A DNA stretch of 64,000 bases from Phascolarctos cinereus (Eukaryota > Chordata > Mammalia > Diprotodontia > Phascolarctidae). Location of the stretch: positions 21,551,501-21,615,500 of the forward strand of contig NW_018343971.1 in NCBI RefSeq assembly GCF_002099425.1, read 5' to 3'. Positions 23,101-37,676 of the stretch are shown here, one piece after another (positions within the stretch are counted from its first letter, which is position 1; each line of letters begins with the position of its first letter). The notes beneath the pieces were generated by a model. The model did no database searches, was not told where the DNA came from, and was given only the letters and a program-made list of their open reading frames with translations. Position numbers and translations under genes: made by a program.

Positions 23101-26100
23101 AGGGAGATAGAGACCTTGACAATAAGGTGAATTTCAAGGGGTAGAAAGTAGGACAGTCAAGTGCCTAGCTCTAGGAAATTGTTTGGGCATCAGTGAGTTC
23201 CTCCAACACAGAGATGAGACATGAAACTCCTTTTCATATTAAGAAGACAGGCTTAGATTCTCTGGAGGGCAGCCTCAGGCAGGAATCTCTAAGATCCTTC
23301 ATTGCATCTATTATTCCCAAGCCATTTTAAAGAACAATGGAGAAGAAAGCTCTGAGGATGGCCTCAGACCCCAAGGTGACACAAAAGGGTAGCTCAGAAA
23401 GGCAAGTGGGATTCTTTTTAGTATCTGGCTTTTCCAGTTAGCAAAAGAGCATAGTTTTCTATAATTCTGCATTTCTACTGGGGACAAGGTTCATTGAAAT
23501 GCAAACTCAGAGAATACGGATTTAGGCTTTCAAAAGCTGCTTTCTCCAGGGCAGCAGCTATGGGATGAACTTTGATAGAAGGGCAAGAGCCTTGGATTTG
23601 GAATCTGAAGTTCTCCTTTTCAAACCTACCTCTGCTACTTACTACCTAAGTGATCTTGGAGAGATACTGGGCTGGAGAGGTCCTTCCTGGATTCAGTAAT
23701 TCCAGGCTGAATCAATGGTCTTAAAAAGAGAAACCATGGATTTCTAACTCACTCCACCCAATTCCACCCTGCCTGCCAAGGCCTTTGTGCTCACATCTCT
23801 TTAGAAGAATCCACTGTATACTCTTGGGTAGAGGGAGGATGCAGCATTATCTATGACAGACAATAACTCACATCACTACAGCAATTTACAAAACATTCTA
23901 GGATAAGCTATAAACACATCAGCCTGATACTTACTCCCTTTCTCATATTCCATGATCTAGCCAAACTAGACAGTCTGTCTAGTTCTACCTGGTGTTCTTA
24001 GCCTGGTTGGTTAAGGCTAGAATTAGGAAGTTATAATGACATGTAACATAATATGGTTATAACATTATAACATTAGTCATTATAACATTCAGGCAGTCCA
24101 TCTTCTACCTCACACATTAGAACTAACTGGTCTTCAACCCCCATTCTTGAAATGGAGTCTGTCACCTCTTTGAAGAGCCCTTAGTCTCCTTCAAGACTCA
24201 GTTGAGAAGCCAGCTCCTCCAAAGGCCTTTCTTTGATCTTCTTAATGATGAATTCTCTGTCTCTCTCTGTGTGTCTCTTTCTCTGTCTCTGTTTCTTTCT
24301 CCTCAAATTACCGTGAATTGTACCTACTTATCTGTATATTTTGTGCTGTTCCCCTCTCAAAAGTAAAGGAAAAAAGTAAAGCCAGGAAAGTTTTTTCCCC
24401 TTTTTTTTATCTTCTTATTCCTAATACACCATGCCTTGTAATAAGACAATTAATTTGTCAATTAGCTAATTGACTAATTAATTTGTTGGGTCAGATTCAA
24501 GTGACTGCATCTCCAAGAGGAGAGGTGATTTAATTGTGGCACACAGCAAGTATGTGCCATCTGGAACTGCCACATCTTCTGACTCCAAGGCTAGTACTCT
24601 GCCCACTGCACCATGCTAACAAATGAGGAAAGTGAGGTACAAGATTAAAGAAATAATTTATTTATGGTCACTACATCAAGATAGTAGCTAAATTAGAACT
24701 AGAACAATGGTTTGTGCGTGTTGAGTATAACTATTATTATCCCCATTTTACAAATAATGAACCTGGGGCTCAAAAGATTTGTATAAGGCAGCTGGTGGCA
24801 TAGTGGATAGAGTACTGGGCCTGGAGCCAGGAAGAACTGAATTCAAATCTAGCCTCAGATTGTGTACTAGCTGTGTGACCCTGAGCAAGTCACTCAATCT
24901 CTGTTTGTCTCACTTTCCTTAACTGTAAAATAGAGATAATCATAGCACTTACCTCCCAAGGTTGCTGTGAGGATCAAATGATACAGTATAAAAACACCTA
25001 GCATAGTGCCATTAAAGCTTATTTTCTTGCTTTTCCTTCTTTTGTAAGATCACTCGACTAACAAATCGCAGATTTGTATCTGAAAGGGACTTCTTAAGAT
25101 ACTCTGTCAAAATCCCTCCTTTTAGACATGAGGAAACTGAATCACAAAGAGGTTAAGTGACTTGCCCAGAGTAACATAGGTAATAAAGTAGCTGAAGCAG
25201 GAATTGACCCATGTCTTCTGACCTAACTCCATCACCCTATCCTGTACATCACAGCACTCTTTGGTCATACTCCCCCCCCCCATTCTTATCCCTTTATGGT
25301 CACCCAGTCTCTAACAATTCAAAGCCAAGAGGTGGGCTTTTCTGGGTGTGTGGTCAGGGTAGATAAAGGGGAACCATTCTTCTTCCATTTAGCCTCTCCC
25401 ACCAGTCCTCCTGATATGTCTACAATTTAGCCTAAAAAAGCCACACATTTACTCTGTTTTTGAAGCTGGAAAGTGTGTGCTGCTCAGAAATTCTCTGGCA
25501 TTAAAATAATTATATGATATCCAATCTGGGGATTCAACATTCAGACATGCTAACTCACGCTGGCAAGATTAGATCTTTCTTCTTCTTGCCTCCTGGCTAG
25601 GTTTTTTGCCATCTTGTACTCATTTAAGCCAAGAAATTGAAAGTATTGAGAACAAAAACCACTAGTCTTTTCCCAGGCACTGGGTCTGAGGCCAAACCAG
25701 ACCTGCTGCTGAAAAGAGATCTTGGCCCTTTCAGTAAGTGCATCTCTAAATGGGCACTTTGGCTCCTTATTTTTCTGGTGATAATTTTTACTCTTCACCA
25801 GCCTCTGGTAAAGATTGAGAATTGCGTTTTTCCTAGCTAATCCTTTTTACCAAATGCTGAGCAGAAACTGATGTTGTTTTGGCTTGTAAGTCTAGGAAAC
25901 TTTAGACATGATGAAGTATGATTATTTTCCAAGGCATTTATTGGAGGATTCAAATAAGCCTGGGTTACTTGTGTTAAAGCTCTGTGCCCTGGACTTTGTA
26001 TACATAGAAGAACACATTCAGATTTCTAGTTATTGCAATCAGTTAAAAAACCTTGGCTCTTTGTAGTGGTGGTGGAGTTTCTGGCCATCTGGTCAACCTG

Positions 26101-26104
26101 GGCA

Positions 26105-26160
<56 letters not shown>

Positions 26161-29100
26161 CTGCCCTACAAATGCATGTCAGTCTAATATATTGTGCCTA
26201 AAGACAGTTATTTCCATAATCTTAATGATTAAATTACACCAACCTTTGCTGACTTAATTCAGTGCTCACAAATGAAAAAAAAAAAAAGGTCAGCAATCAA
26301 TTCTCACAAAACCCATTCACCCTCACACCCATTCACTCCCACTCAGTCAGGCTCCTATTCACACAAAATAACATTCAGTCATACATACTCGTGACTCTAC
26401 ATACCATAAGGCATAGAACAACGAAACAAAAAAACCCCCTTTTATTCAGCCTCTATTTCATAAGACTACATACAGTAGAGAGAAATGGCTCCTGGAATGT
26501 GCTGAACACTGTGCAAAGATCTGAGGGAGATATATAACCAGGAGTGTGTCAAAGCCAGCTTGGACCACCTCTTGATAGCTGATAGTTAAATTTTCAGTGG
26601 GATCATTTACACATAGGAAACTGGCAAGACAAGCTTTGACCCCTGCTCTAGACTGAAGAAAGTGATGGAGAAAATAATTAATAATGCAGATTAACTTAAA
26701 AGTATGACATCAATGTTCAGAGAGCCTGTTATTAAGCATTTGCCAGCAGACCCCTGGAAACAACATAGTGTCTGTCCTAAAAGAGATCTTATCCATAACT
26801 TAGTTCAATCTTGGAGGAAAAGACACCAATAGAGATAGTTATAAAATGCTATATACATGATAAGTGTATCAAAGAAATGTAAAACAAAGAGCCACATGAG
26901 GCCCAATGGGAAAGTTCATCGCCAGATGGGTTTCAGTGAAAGTTTTACAGAGAAGGTATTTATTCCACTTAAAACACAAACAGGATTCCTTCTTAGGATC
27001 ATAGACCTAGAGTGGGAGGGGACTTCAGTAATCATTTTACAGATGAGGAAACTGGGGCCCGGAGATGTTATTTGTTTAAAGTCACACAGATAGTAAGTGA
27101 CAAAGGTAAGATTTGAACCTAGGTCCTCTGTTTCCAAAGCTAGTGTTGGGTCTTAAAGAGCGGGTAGCAATTTGATAGGCAAAAGCAGGGGTGGTTTGGG
27201 GGGTGATGTTCTCAACACAAGGAATAGAATGAACCAATTTCCTATTCTCTAGTGCTTTTGGATTTATAAAAATGTTTGTTTCACAATCAACTTGTGAGAT
27301 AGGAATTATATGAATTATTCTCCCCATTTTGCAGATGAGGAAATTGAGGCTTAAAAGATGGCACAACTTTTCCAAGACCATGCAACTAATAAAAATAGAG
27401 CCAGCACTTCAGTGTAGGTCTTCTGACTCTTATTCTACCACTTTTTCCACTAGACCACATTTGTCTCTACTCTTTTCCCTGCAATTCCCAATCCTCATTC
27501 CCATCCTTGGTCCCACAGTGGTCACCCAGCCCTCTAGCTGATCAAAGCCCTAAATTAGGGGGTTATCATGTATCCTGGCTATAAGGTCAGGAAAGAACAG
27601 GGTGTGTTCAGAGGATAGAGAAGAGGCATTTGACTGGAACTTCAAGTACATGGAGAGAAGTAATCTGAGACAAGTCTGGGGAGGGCACTGGACACCCTCA
27701 CAATCTTTTTGGATGGACTAGCTATGGGCAGCACAGAGTCCACAGCTGCCATTAAGCCCCAGAAACAGCAGCAACAGCAGTAACAAAACCATTCCATTTG
27801 GCCAAGCAGCAAGCTCTGACTCTTAAGTGACTAACTTAGTAAAACAAGTCTCCAAACTTGGAGTGCTTTTTTCCCCATAAGTATAACATAAATTCCAAAT
27901 CTTGCCATGTTGTTTCTATCAAGCAATTCATCTGGCTTTGGTTTTGTGGTCTTGTAGGACAGATCAGACATCCAAGAATTTTTTAATAGGCCTGATTTTC
28001 TTTTTTAATGGATCTCTTTTAGATTTTTCCCTCAGAAGCAGGAAGTTAACTCTCCTTTGGCAGGAAAGTGAAGACAAATACTGAAACAGTGGAATTCCCT
28101 ATAAAACATACAGCTTACTGAAGGGCAAAGGGATGTGTGTGATATCATCTAAGCTATAACTCAGAGAGAGGACCCGGGGTTGTAAAGAAGGTGGCTCGGG
28201 ATGGACTATGGGGTTCTGGCTCTTCTTCTCACAGGATAGGGAGACCTGAGTTTAAATACTGTCTGGTTCTGCTACTTACTACATGTGACTACATACATGA
28301 CCTCAGGTACTTAATCACTCACCCTTCTTGGTCCATAGTTTCTTCATTTATAACATGAAGGAGCTAGAGTAGATGATTTCTAAGCTCCCGTCCAACTATA
28401 AATCTAATGATCTAAACCAGAGGTGTTAAACATCTGTCCCATGGGCCTCATGTGGCCCATAACACTCCTAAGAGCAGCTAAAACATATTAGAATGTAATT
28501 GGGAAATATTTGAAATAATAGATAAAATATAATAAAAATAGGCAACAGTATATTGGTACCACCTCACACCTATCAGGTTGGCTAATATGACAGAAAAGGA
28601 AAAATGATAAATGGTGGAGGAGATGTGGGAAAATCAGGATGCTAATGCATGGTTGGAGTTGTGAAATGATCCAACCATTTTGGAGAACAGTTTGGAACTA
28701 TTCTCAAAGGGATGTAAAACTGTGCATACCCTTTGATACTGCAATACCACTACTAGGTCTGTATCTGAAAGATATCAAAAAAAAAAGGGAAAGGATGCAT
28801 ATATACAAAAATATTTATAATGGCTCTTTTTGTGGATACCATCAATTGGAGAATGGCTAAACAAGCTGTGGTATATGATTGTAATGGAGCACTACTGTGT
28901 GATAAGAAATGATGACCAGGCTGATTTCAGAAAAATTGGAAAGACTTATATGAACTGATGAAAAGTGAAATGAAAAGAACCAGGAAAATATTGTACACAG
29001 TAACAGTAATATTGTATGATGATCAACTGTGAATGACTTAGCTATTCTCAGCAATGCAGTGATCCAAGACAATTCCAAAGGACTCATGATAAAAAATGCT

Positions 29101-31023
29101 ATCCATCTCCAGAGAAAGAACTGATGCAGATCAAAGAATACTTTTTTTAAGTTTTCATCATTTTTCTTATTTTTTTTTCTGTCTGTGCCTTCTTTCACAA
29201 CACGACTAATTTGTAAATATGTTTTGCATGACTGCACATGTATAACCTATATCAAATTGCTTGCCTTCTCAAGAAGAGAGAAGGTAGGGAGAGAGGGAGA
29301 GAATTTGGAACTCAAAATTTTAAAAAATCAAAAAATGGGTTTTTTACATGTAATTGGGAAAAATAAAATATTTAATAAAAAAAAAACGAAGTCATTGTGC
29401 AACCTTGCAGGTATGCTTATGTATGGAATAGTAGCCTCTATTTCTATTTAAGTTTGACACCACTTATCTAGAGCGTTGCCTCTTAACTGAGTTAATAATA
29501 CAACAAGATAATAAATCCAAATTCTTTACTGAGATAGAGCTCCATCTCACTTAGTTCAAAGTACAGACAGAAGAGAACAGAAGAGATTGATGGGTCCTAG
29601 ACTGTGAAAAGGGAGATGGGCAAAAACACATTGTCAATTTAAAAACATTTATAGGTATTAGAGTAAAACCAAGTTTCATGTCTGCAAACATTTGCCATGA
29701 ACTGGAAATAAGACCATAAATATTTAGCTGGAAAGGTTATCTAGTCTCACCTCCAAGCCTCCATTTTAAAGATGAAAAAAGTGAAGCCCAGGAAAGTGAA
29801 GATTTGAACCCAGGTCTTATGACTCCAGAGTCAGCACCACCTTCACAGTACCATTCTGCCTTTCCCTGGCCATGCCATGCTCTGTGAACTAATGATTGTG
29901 AAAAAAATGATAAAAAAGACTCTCCTCCTTTCCCAAGTGCAGATGCAGAGCACTAAGGTGTTGCTCACTTTAGTAGAGAGAGGGGAAATCCTTTGAAATC
30001 ATTGCTTCAATCACTCACCCTAAGTCTTATAATGCAAAACACTGATTGTATCCTCTACTATTCTTCTCTCTTCCCCAACCAGGCGTGGTGTGCTCCACCT
30101 TCATGAAAGCAATGGAATCCATGACATTGGCATGCCCCAGTGGCAGCTCTCTCTGTGCCTGATGGTGGTAGTCATCATCCTCTTTTTCAGCTTGTGGAAA
30201 GGAGTGAAGACATCGGGAAAGGTAATCTCTTCTGCTTAGCACCAGGAAAAACTAGAGTTGGAAACAGCTTTTGAGATTATCTAGTCCTGTATGCTGTGTT
30301 TCTCCCTCAGTCAATAGTGGCTTATCTTATTCCAAAGAATATTTTAGAATGGAATGAATCCATGCCCCACTCACAATTCTCAGCCTCTGGAATAAGCCTT
30401 GGGAGTGGCAACATGGTAAGGCAGCAACTGTTGCCAGTTACCCTAAGAAGGGCATTGGTCTCTCTCCTCTCTGAGGATTCTCATGGAGAGTGCCTGCATC
30501 TCTGTGATGGCATTTAGGCCCTACTGTTATATTATGGTAATTGAAATGTATGCTTTGGAAGGAGAGAGAGCAAGGAAACCAGGAACCGGCTGAAACCCTT
30601 TGTAGCAAATCAATGTAGCTCTAGTGCAAGGTTGGGGAAGCTGCAGCCTTGAGGCCACATGTGGCCCTCTAGGTTCTCAAGTGTGGCCCTTTGACTGAAT
30701 CCAAACTTCACAGAACAAATCCTCTTAATAAAAGGATTTGTTCTGTAAAACTTGGACTCAGTCAAAAAGCTGCACCCAAGGACCTTCTAGGCCACATGTG
30801 GCCTTGGAGCTGCAGGTTCCCCACCCCTACTCTAGGGTGTTGCCTGGGTGGAAGGGTATTTGTTTTCTTCTGTTTTGTGTCTCCTAGGGGAAAATGTTTT
30901 CCATTGGACTATGCCACAAGTTGCTTGCACCTTAAATACAGTATATACCAATGGGATGTGGCACAGAGTCACACATTATAGGCAGCTATATCCTGGATAT
31001 CACCTTCTCAGTCTTTCCTTACT

Positions 31024-31069
<46 letters not shown>

Positions 31070-34000
31070 TAATAATAACAATAATAATGAATAATAATGC
31101 TAGCATTTTACAGATGATGGTATTGGGGATAATGGAGGCTAAACTACGTGATCAGAATGACACAGCCAATAAGTATATGAAGCAGGACTTGGGCTCAAAT
31201 CCTTTGACTCCAGGTCCTTAGACATGTTTGTGTCAGAGGTTGCAGAACCCCAACAGTCAGTAGAAGTGGAATTCTGATGTAAAACACAAGCATATGGCAT
31301 GGGACCATGTCTCCAAGTTCTCATGTGTAAGGGCACTTTAACTTTATTAGGAAAGGATAGACCAGGAGCTTGTGCAGGAGAAACTCTAAGGTGTCTGGTT
31401 CTAGTCTTGGAAGATTGCTGCATGTCCTTCTTGAGATTTTGTTGTTGTTGTTGTTGTTTTGTTTGTTTTGTTTCTTTGTTTTTGGCACAAATAAACTTAC
31501 CCTACTATTAAGAAAGTAATTCTGGGGTCAGGGCAGGGAAAAGAATTATAAAAAAAAATTCTTCTTCAAATAGCATTTCCCACTAAAGAATCTTTTAATC
31601 CTGCTGATTTTTTTTCCCCTTCAGGTGGACATTGGACAAAGGCTCTTTGGAAAATGGTCTCTTAGCTAAGTTTCCTTATGAAAGAAATGGAACTCTATTA
31701 ATGATTATGCCATCACCAACAGAATTCCTGGGAAGTGTGAGCACAATTCTCTCTTTAAAATGGCCTCAGGTCTCAAAAGAGAGTCCCCAAAAAGAGTGCT
31801 CTCTGACACCATTAAACATAGGAGCTGTAATAGATTCAAGAAGATGACTTGTGCCAGCACTAGCTACTTAGCACTTGTGCTAACTCATGAGGAGCACAGT
31901 GTTTAGGAGCTGGGCCTTTTGCCCTGTCTGCACCAACTATGCTATTCAGATGAGGAATACTGTTGACATCACATGGCTAATCTCCACCAGCTGACAGGGC
32001 AGGGGTCCCAGCCTGGCCCAAAGGTAATGAGAGAGGGGTTTTGTACAACTGGAGCCACCACAACTTTCCTCTATCTCAGTCTCTAATTATCATTGCAGGC
32101 TATTGCAGACAAAGTGGGTATTTTGTTCATTTATTATGGAGAGGCATCCTGGGTGGAATACAGTGCTTTCATTAACAGATTGCCCTGGCCTCAATGCCAA
32201 GGCTATGAAATGGATTGCAAGTGGTTACACTTCTAGCTTTGGCAAGGACCCAAGATTTGGGAATATTCTTTAAGCCCATAGTTGTTTAGAGAGTAGTATG
32301 TCTTCACTCATCTAGGACCCTGATTGTGACTTGAACAAGCAAGAACAAAAGCAAAGAGAGAAATCCGGTAAACATTTATTTATTTGCACTTAATAGTACT
32401 TTTTTTTTATCAATTATGTGTAAAGATAGTTTTCAACATTCATTTTTGTAAGATTTTGAGTTCTAATTTTTTCTCCTTCCCTCCATTACTTTCTCACTCC
32501 CCAAGACAGTATGCAATCTGATATAAGTTATACATGTAGAATCATGTTGAACACATTTCCACTTTAGTCATAGTGTGAAAGAAGAATAAGAACAAAGGGG
32601 AAAAACCATGAGAAAGAAAAAAAAAACAAAACAAAAACCCCAAAAAAGTAAAAATAGTATGCTTCAATCTACAGTTAGACTTCATAGTTCTCTCTCTTGA
32701 TGTGGATAGCATTTTCCATCACAAGTCTTTTGGTATTGCCTTGGATCATTGTATTGCTGAGAAGAGCTAAATCTATCAAAGTTGATCATCACACAATGTT
32801 GCTGTTACTGTGTACAATGTTATCCTGGTTCTGCTCACTTCACTCAGCATCAGTTCATATAAGTCTTTCTGAAATCTGCTTACTCATCATCTCTTATAGA
32901 ACAATAGTATTCCATTATATTCATATATCACAACTTGTTTATCCATCCTCCAACTCATGGGCATCCCCCAAATTTCCAATTCTTTGCCATCACAAAAAGA
33001 GCTGCTATAAATATTTTTGTACATGTGAGTCCTTTTCCCTTTTTTGTGATGTCTTTGGGATACAAACATAGTAGTGGTATTGCTGGATCAAAGGCATGGG
33101 CAGTTTTATACCCCTTTGGGCATAGTTTCAATTGCTCTCAAGAATGGTTGCGTCAGTCCAAAACTCCACCAACAGTGCATTAGTGTTCCAATTTTCCAAC
33201 ATCTTCTCCAACATTTGTCATTTTCCTTTTCTACCAATTTAGCCAGTCTGATGTGAGGTGGTACCTCAGGGTTGTTTAATTTGAATTTTTCTAATCAATA
33301 GTAATTTAGAGCATTTTTTCATATGATGATGGATAGCTTTGATTTCTTGATCTGAAAACTGCTTGTTAGTATTCTTTGACCATTTATCAGTTGGAGAAAG
33401 ACTTGTATTCTTATAATTTTGACTCACTTTCCTATATATTTTAGAAATGAGGCCTTTATCAGAAACACTGGCTGTAAAAATTGTTTCCCAGCTTTCTTCT
33501 TTCTTTCTAATCTTGGTTGCATTGGTTTTGTTTGTGCAAAACCTTTTTAATTTAATGTAATCAAAATTATTCATTTTGCATTTCATAATGTTCTCTATCT
33601 CTTGTTTGGTCATAAATTCTTCCCTTCTCCATATATCTGAAAGGTAAACTATTCCTTGCCCTCCTAATGTGCTTATGGTATCATCCCTTATGTCAAAACC
33701 ATGTATCTGAAATGTTGGTTTATGCCTAGTTTCTGCCATATTATTTTCCAGTTTTCCCAGCAGCTTTTTCAAATACTGAGTTCTTATCCCAGAAACTTGA
33801 GTCTTTGGTTTTAGCAGACAGTAGATACTATAGTCATCTACTATTGTGTTTTATGTACCTAATCTATTCTACTAATCCACCACTCTATTTCTTAGCCAGT
33901 ATCACATAGTTTTGATGATTGTTGCTTTATTATATAGTTTTAAATCTCGTACAGCTAGGCCACCTTCCCTTGAATTTCATTTCATTAATTTCCTTGATAT

Positions 34001-37000
34001 TCTGGACTTTTTATTCTTCCAGATGAATTTTGTTATTGTTTTTCCTAGCTCTATAAAATAATTTTGGGTAGCTTAATTGGAATGACATTGAATAATTAAA
34101 TTAATTTAGGTAGAATTGTCATTTGATTATATTAGCTCTGCCTATCCATGAGCAATTGATACTTTTCCAATGTTAAGATCAGACTTTATTTGTATGAAAA
34201 GTGTTTTGTAATTGTGTTCACATAGGTCCTGGCTTTGTGTTGGCAAATAGACTCCAAAATATTTTATATTGTCTAAGTTATTTTAAATGGAATTTCTTTT
34301 TCTATCTCTTGTTGCTAGACTTTGTTGGTAATATATAGAAATCCTGATGATTTATGTGGGTTTGTTTTATATCCTGCAACTTTGCTAAGGTTGTTTATTA
34401 TTTCAAGTAGTTTTTTTTTTAGTTGATTCTCTAGGATTCTCTAGGTAGACTATCTGATACGATAGTAAAGAGTGATAGTTTTGCAAAGAGTGATAGTTTT
34501 GTTTCTCATAACCTATTCTAATTGCTTCAATTTTTTTCTTCTCTTGTTGCTAAAGCTGACATTTCTAGTACAAAATTGAATAATAGTGGTGATAATGGGC
34601 AACCTTGATTCACCCTGATCTAACTGGGAATGATTCTAGCTTGTGCCCATTACATATAATGTTTACTGGAGGTTTTGGATAGATACCACTTATCATTTTT
34701 AGGAAATTTTCATTCATTCATAAACTATGTAGTGTTTTTAATAGCAATGGGTGCTGTATTTTGTCAAAAGCTTTTTCTGAATCTATCAAGATACTTATAT
34801 GTTTTGTGTTATTTTTGTTATTGATATGGTCAATTATGCTGATAGTTTCCGTAATATTGAACTAGCCCTGCATATCTGGTATAAATCCCACCTAGTCATA
34901 GTGTATTTTCCTCACAATAAACTGCTGCAATCTCTTTGATAATATTTTATTTAAAACTTTTGCATCAATATTCATTAAGGAAATTGGTGTATAATTTACT
35001 TATCTCTTTGGCTCATTGGTTCATTGATGACTTATTCAATTTCTTTTTCTAAAATGGGGTTATGTAAGCACTTTATTTCATTTTCTGTTAATGTGAGCAA
35101 TTTATATTTTTGTAAATATTCATCTATTTCCCTTAGATGGTGAGATTTATTGGCATATGGTTGGTCAAAATATTTCCTAATTATTGCTTTTATTTCCTCT
35201 TCATTGGTAGTGGATTTGCCCTTTTCATTTTTGATACTGGCAATTTGTTTTTCTTCTTTTAAATCAAATTAACCAAAGTTATCTATTTTACTGTTTGTTT
35301 TTTCCCATAAAAGTATCTCTTAGTTTTATTTAGTAGTTCAATAGTTTTCTTACTTTCAATTTTATTTATCTCACCTTTGATTTTCAGAATTTCCACTTTG
35401 GTATTTAATTGGGGATTATTAGTTTTCTTTTTCTACTTTTTTTTTAGTTGCACACCAATTCATTGGTCTCCCTTCTCTCTATGTTATTCATATAAGCACT
35501 AAGAGATATAAAATTTCACCTAAGAACTACTTTGGCTGCAATCCATAAATTTCATTATGTGGTGTCATTATTGTCATTCTTTTTGAAGAAATTATTGATT
35601 GTTTCTATGATTTGTTGTTTGACCCACTCATTCTTTAGGATTAGATTTTTTATCTTCCAATTAATTTTAGGCTATCTTTCCATGGCTCTTTGTTACACAT
35701 ATTTTTATTGCATAATGATATGAAAAGGATGCATTTAATATTCCTGCCTTCTGCATTGGATTGTGAGTTTTTTATTCCCAAATACATGGTCAATTTTTGT
35801 GTAGGAATCATGAGCCACTGAGAAACAGGTATATTCTTTTCCGTTCCAATTCAATTTGCTTCAGAGGTCTATCATATCTAACTTTTCTGAAATTCTATTC
35901 ACCTTCTTAATTTCTTTGTTGTTTGTTTTGTAGTTAGATTTATCCAGTTCTGAGAGGGGAAAGTTGAGGTCTCCCACTGGTATAGTTTTGTTGTATATTT
36001 CTTCCTGTAACTCCCTTAACTTCTCCTCTAAGAATTTGCATGCTATATCACTTGGTGCATATATGTTTAGTATTGATATTACTTCATTGTCTATGGTACA
36101 TTTTAGCAAGCTGTAGTTTCCTTCCTTATTCTTTTAGTAAGACCTATTCTTACTTTTGCTTTGTCTGACATCAGGATTTCTATCTCTGCTTTTTTTTTTA
36201 ACTTTAGCTAGAGCATAATATGTTCTGCTCCAGCCTTTTATCTTTACTCTGTGTGTATCTTTCTGTTTCAAATGTGTTTCTTGTAAACAACGTATTATAG
36301 GATTCTGGTTTTTAATCCATTCTACTCTCAGCTTCCATTTTATGGGAGAGTTCACACCATTCACATTCATAGTTATGATTACTAAATGTGTATTTCCCTT
36401 CATTCTATTCCTCTCCCTTTTATACTTTTCTCTCTCTTTCACCATTTTCATCCTGACCAGTGTTTTGCTTCTGATCACCACCTCTCTTAATCTGCCCTCC
36501 CCTCTATGAACCCCTCCTTTCCTTTTCATTCCGCTTTCCCCTCCTACTTCCCTATAGGGCAAGATAAATTTCTATTGCCCAACTGAGTGTGTATGTTATG
36601 TGATAAGAGTAAATTTCCCTTCTTTCCCTCTACTGTAATAGGTCTTTGCAACTCTTCATGTGATGTGATTTACCCTATTCTGCCTTCCCCTTTCCTCTTC
36701 TCCCAGTACAATTCTTTATTTCCCCCTTAATTTTTTCATATCATTACATCAAAGTCAACTTATACTCATACCCTTTGTCTATATATACTCCTTCTAACTG
36801 CTCTAATCAGAGATACAATTCTCAAGAGTTACAATTATCATCTTCCTGTGTAGGGATGTAAGCAATTTAATCTTATTGTAACATGTTTTTTTTTTCTTTC
36901 CCATTTACCTTTTTTATGTTTCTCTTGAGTCTTGTATGTATTTTGTATTTAGCTCTGGTCTTTTTGTCAGGAAACTTTGAAAGTCCCCTATTTCATTGGC

Positions 37001-37584
37001 TGTTCATCTTTTCCCCTGAAAGACTATGCTCAGTTTTTCTGTGTAGTTAATTCTTGCTTGTAATCCAAGCTCCTTGGCCTTCTAAAATGTCATATTCCAA
37101 GCCCTCTGATCCTTTAATGTAGAAGCTCCTAAATCCTGTGTAATCCTGACTGTGGCTCCTTGATATCTGAGTTGTTTCTTTCTGGCTGCTTGCGTTATTT
37201 TCTCTTTGATCTGATAATTCTGGAATTTGGCTACAATATTCCTTGGAGTTTTCATTTTGGGATCTCTTTTAGGAGATGATTTGTGGATTCTTTCAATGAC
37301 TATTTTACCCTCTAGTTCTAGGATGTTAGTGCGATTTTCATTAATAATTTCTTGAAAGATGCTGTCCAGGATATTTTTTTATTCATAGCTTTCAGTAGCC
37401 CAATATCTCTCCTGGATCTGTTTTCCAGATCTTTTCTTTTCTTTTCTTTTCTTTTCTTTTCTTTTCTTTTCTTTTCTTCTTTCTTTCTTTTCTTTTTTTT
37501 CTTTCTTTTCTTTCTTTTCTTTTCTTCTTTCTTTCTTTCTTTCTTTTCTTTCCTTCTTTCTTTCTTTCTTTTCTTTTCTTTCCT

Positions 37585-37676
<92 letters not shown>

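Noticed and set aside
25550-25840. Opposite-strand overlapping open frames of about 70-80 codons
   Set aside because: No motif, no conserved start context and no repeat of the pattern elsewhere; chance.
37428-37676. Regularly repeated unit that could suggest a CRISPR-like array
   Set aside because: Simple 4-5 bp microsatellite without spacers, in a vertebrate genome.
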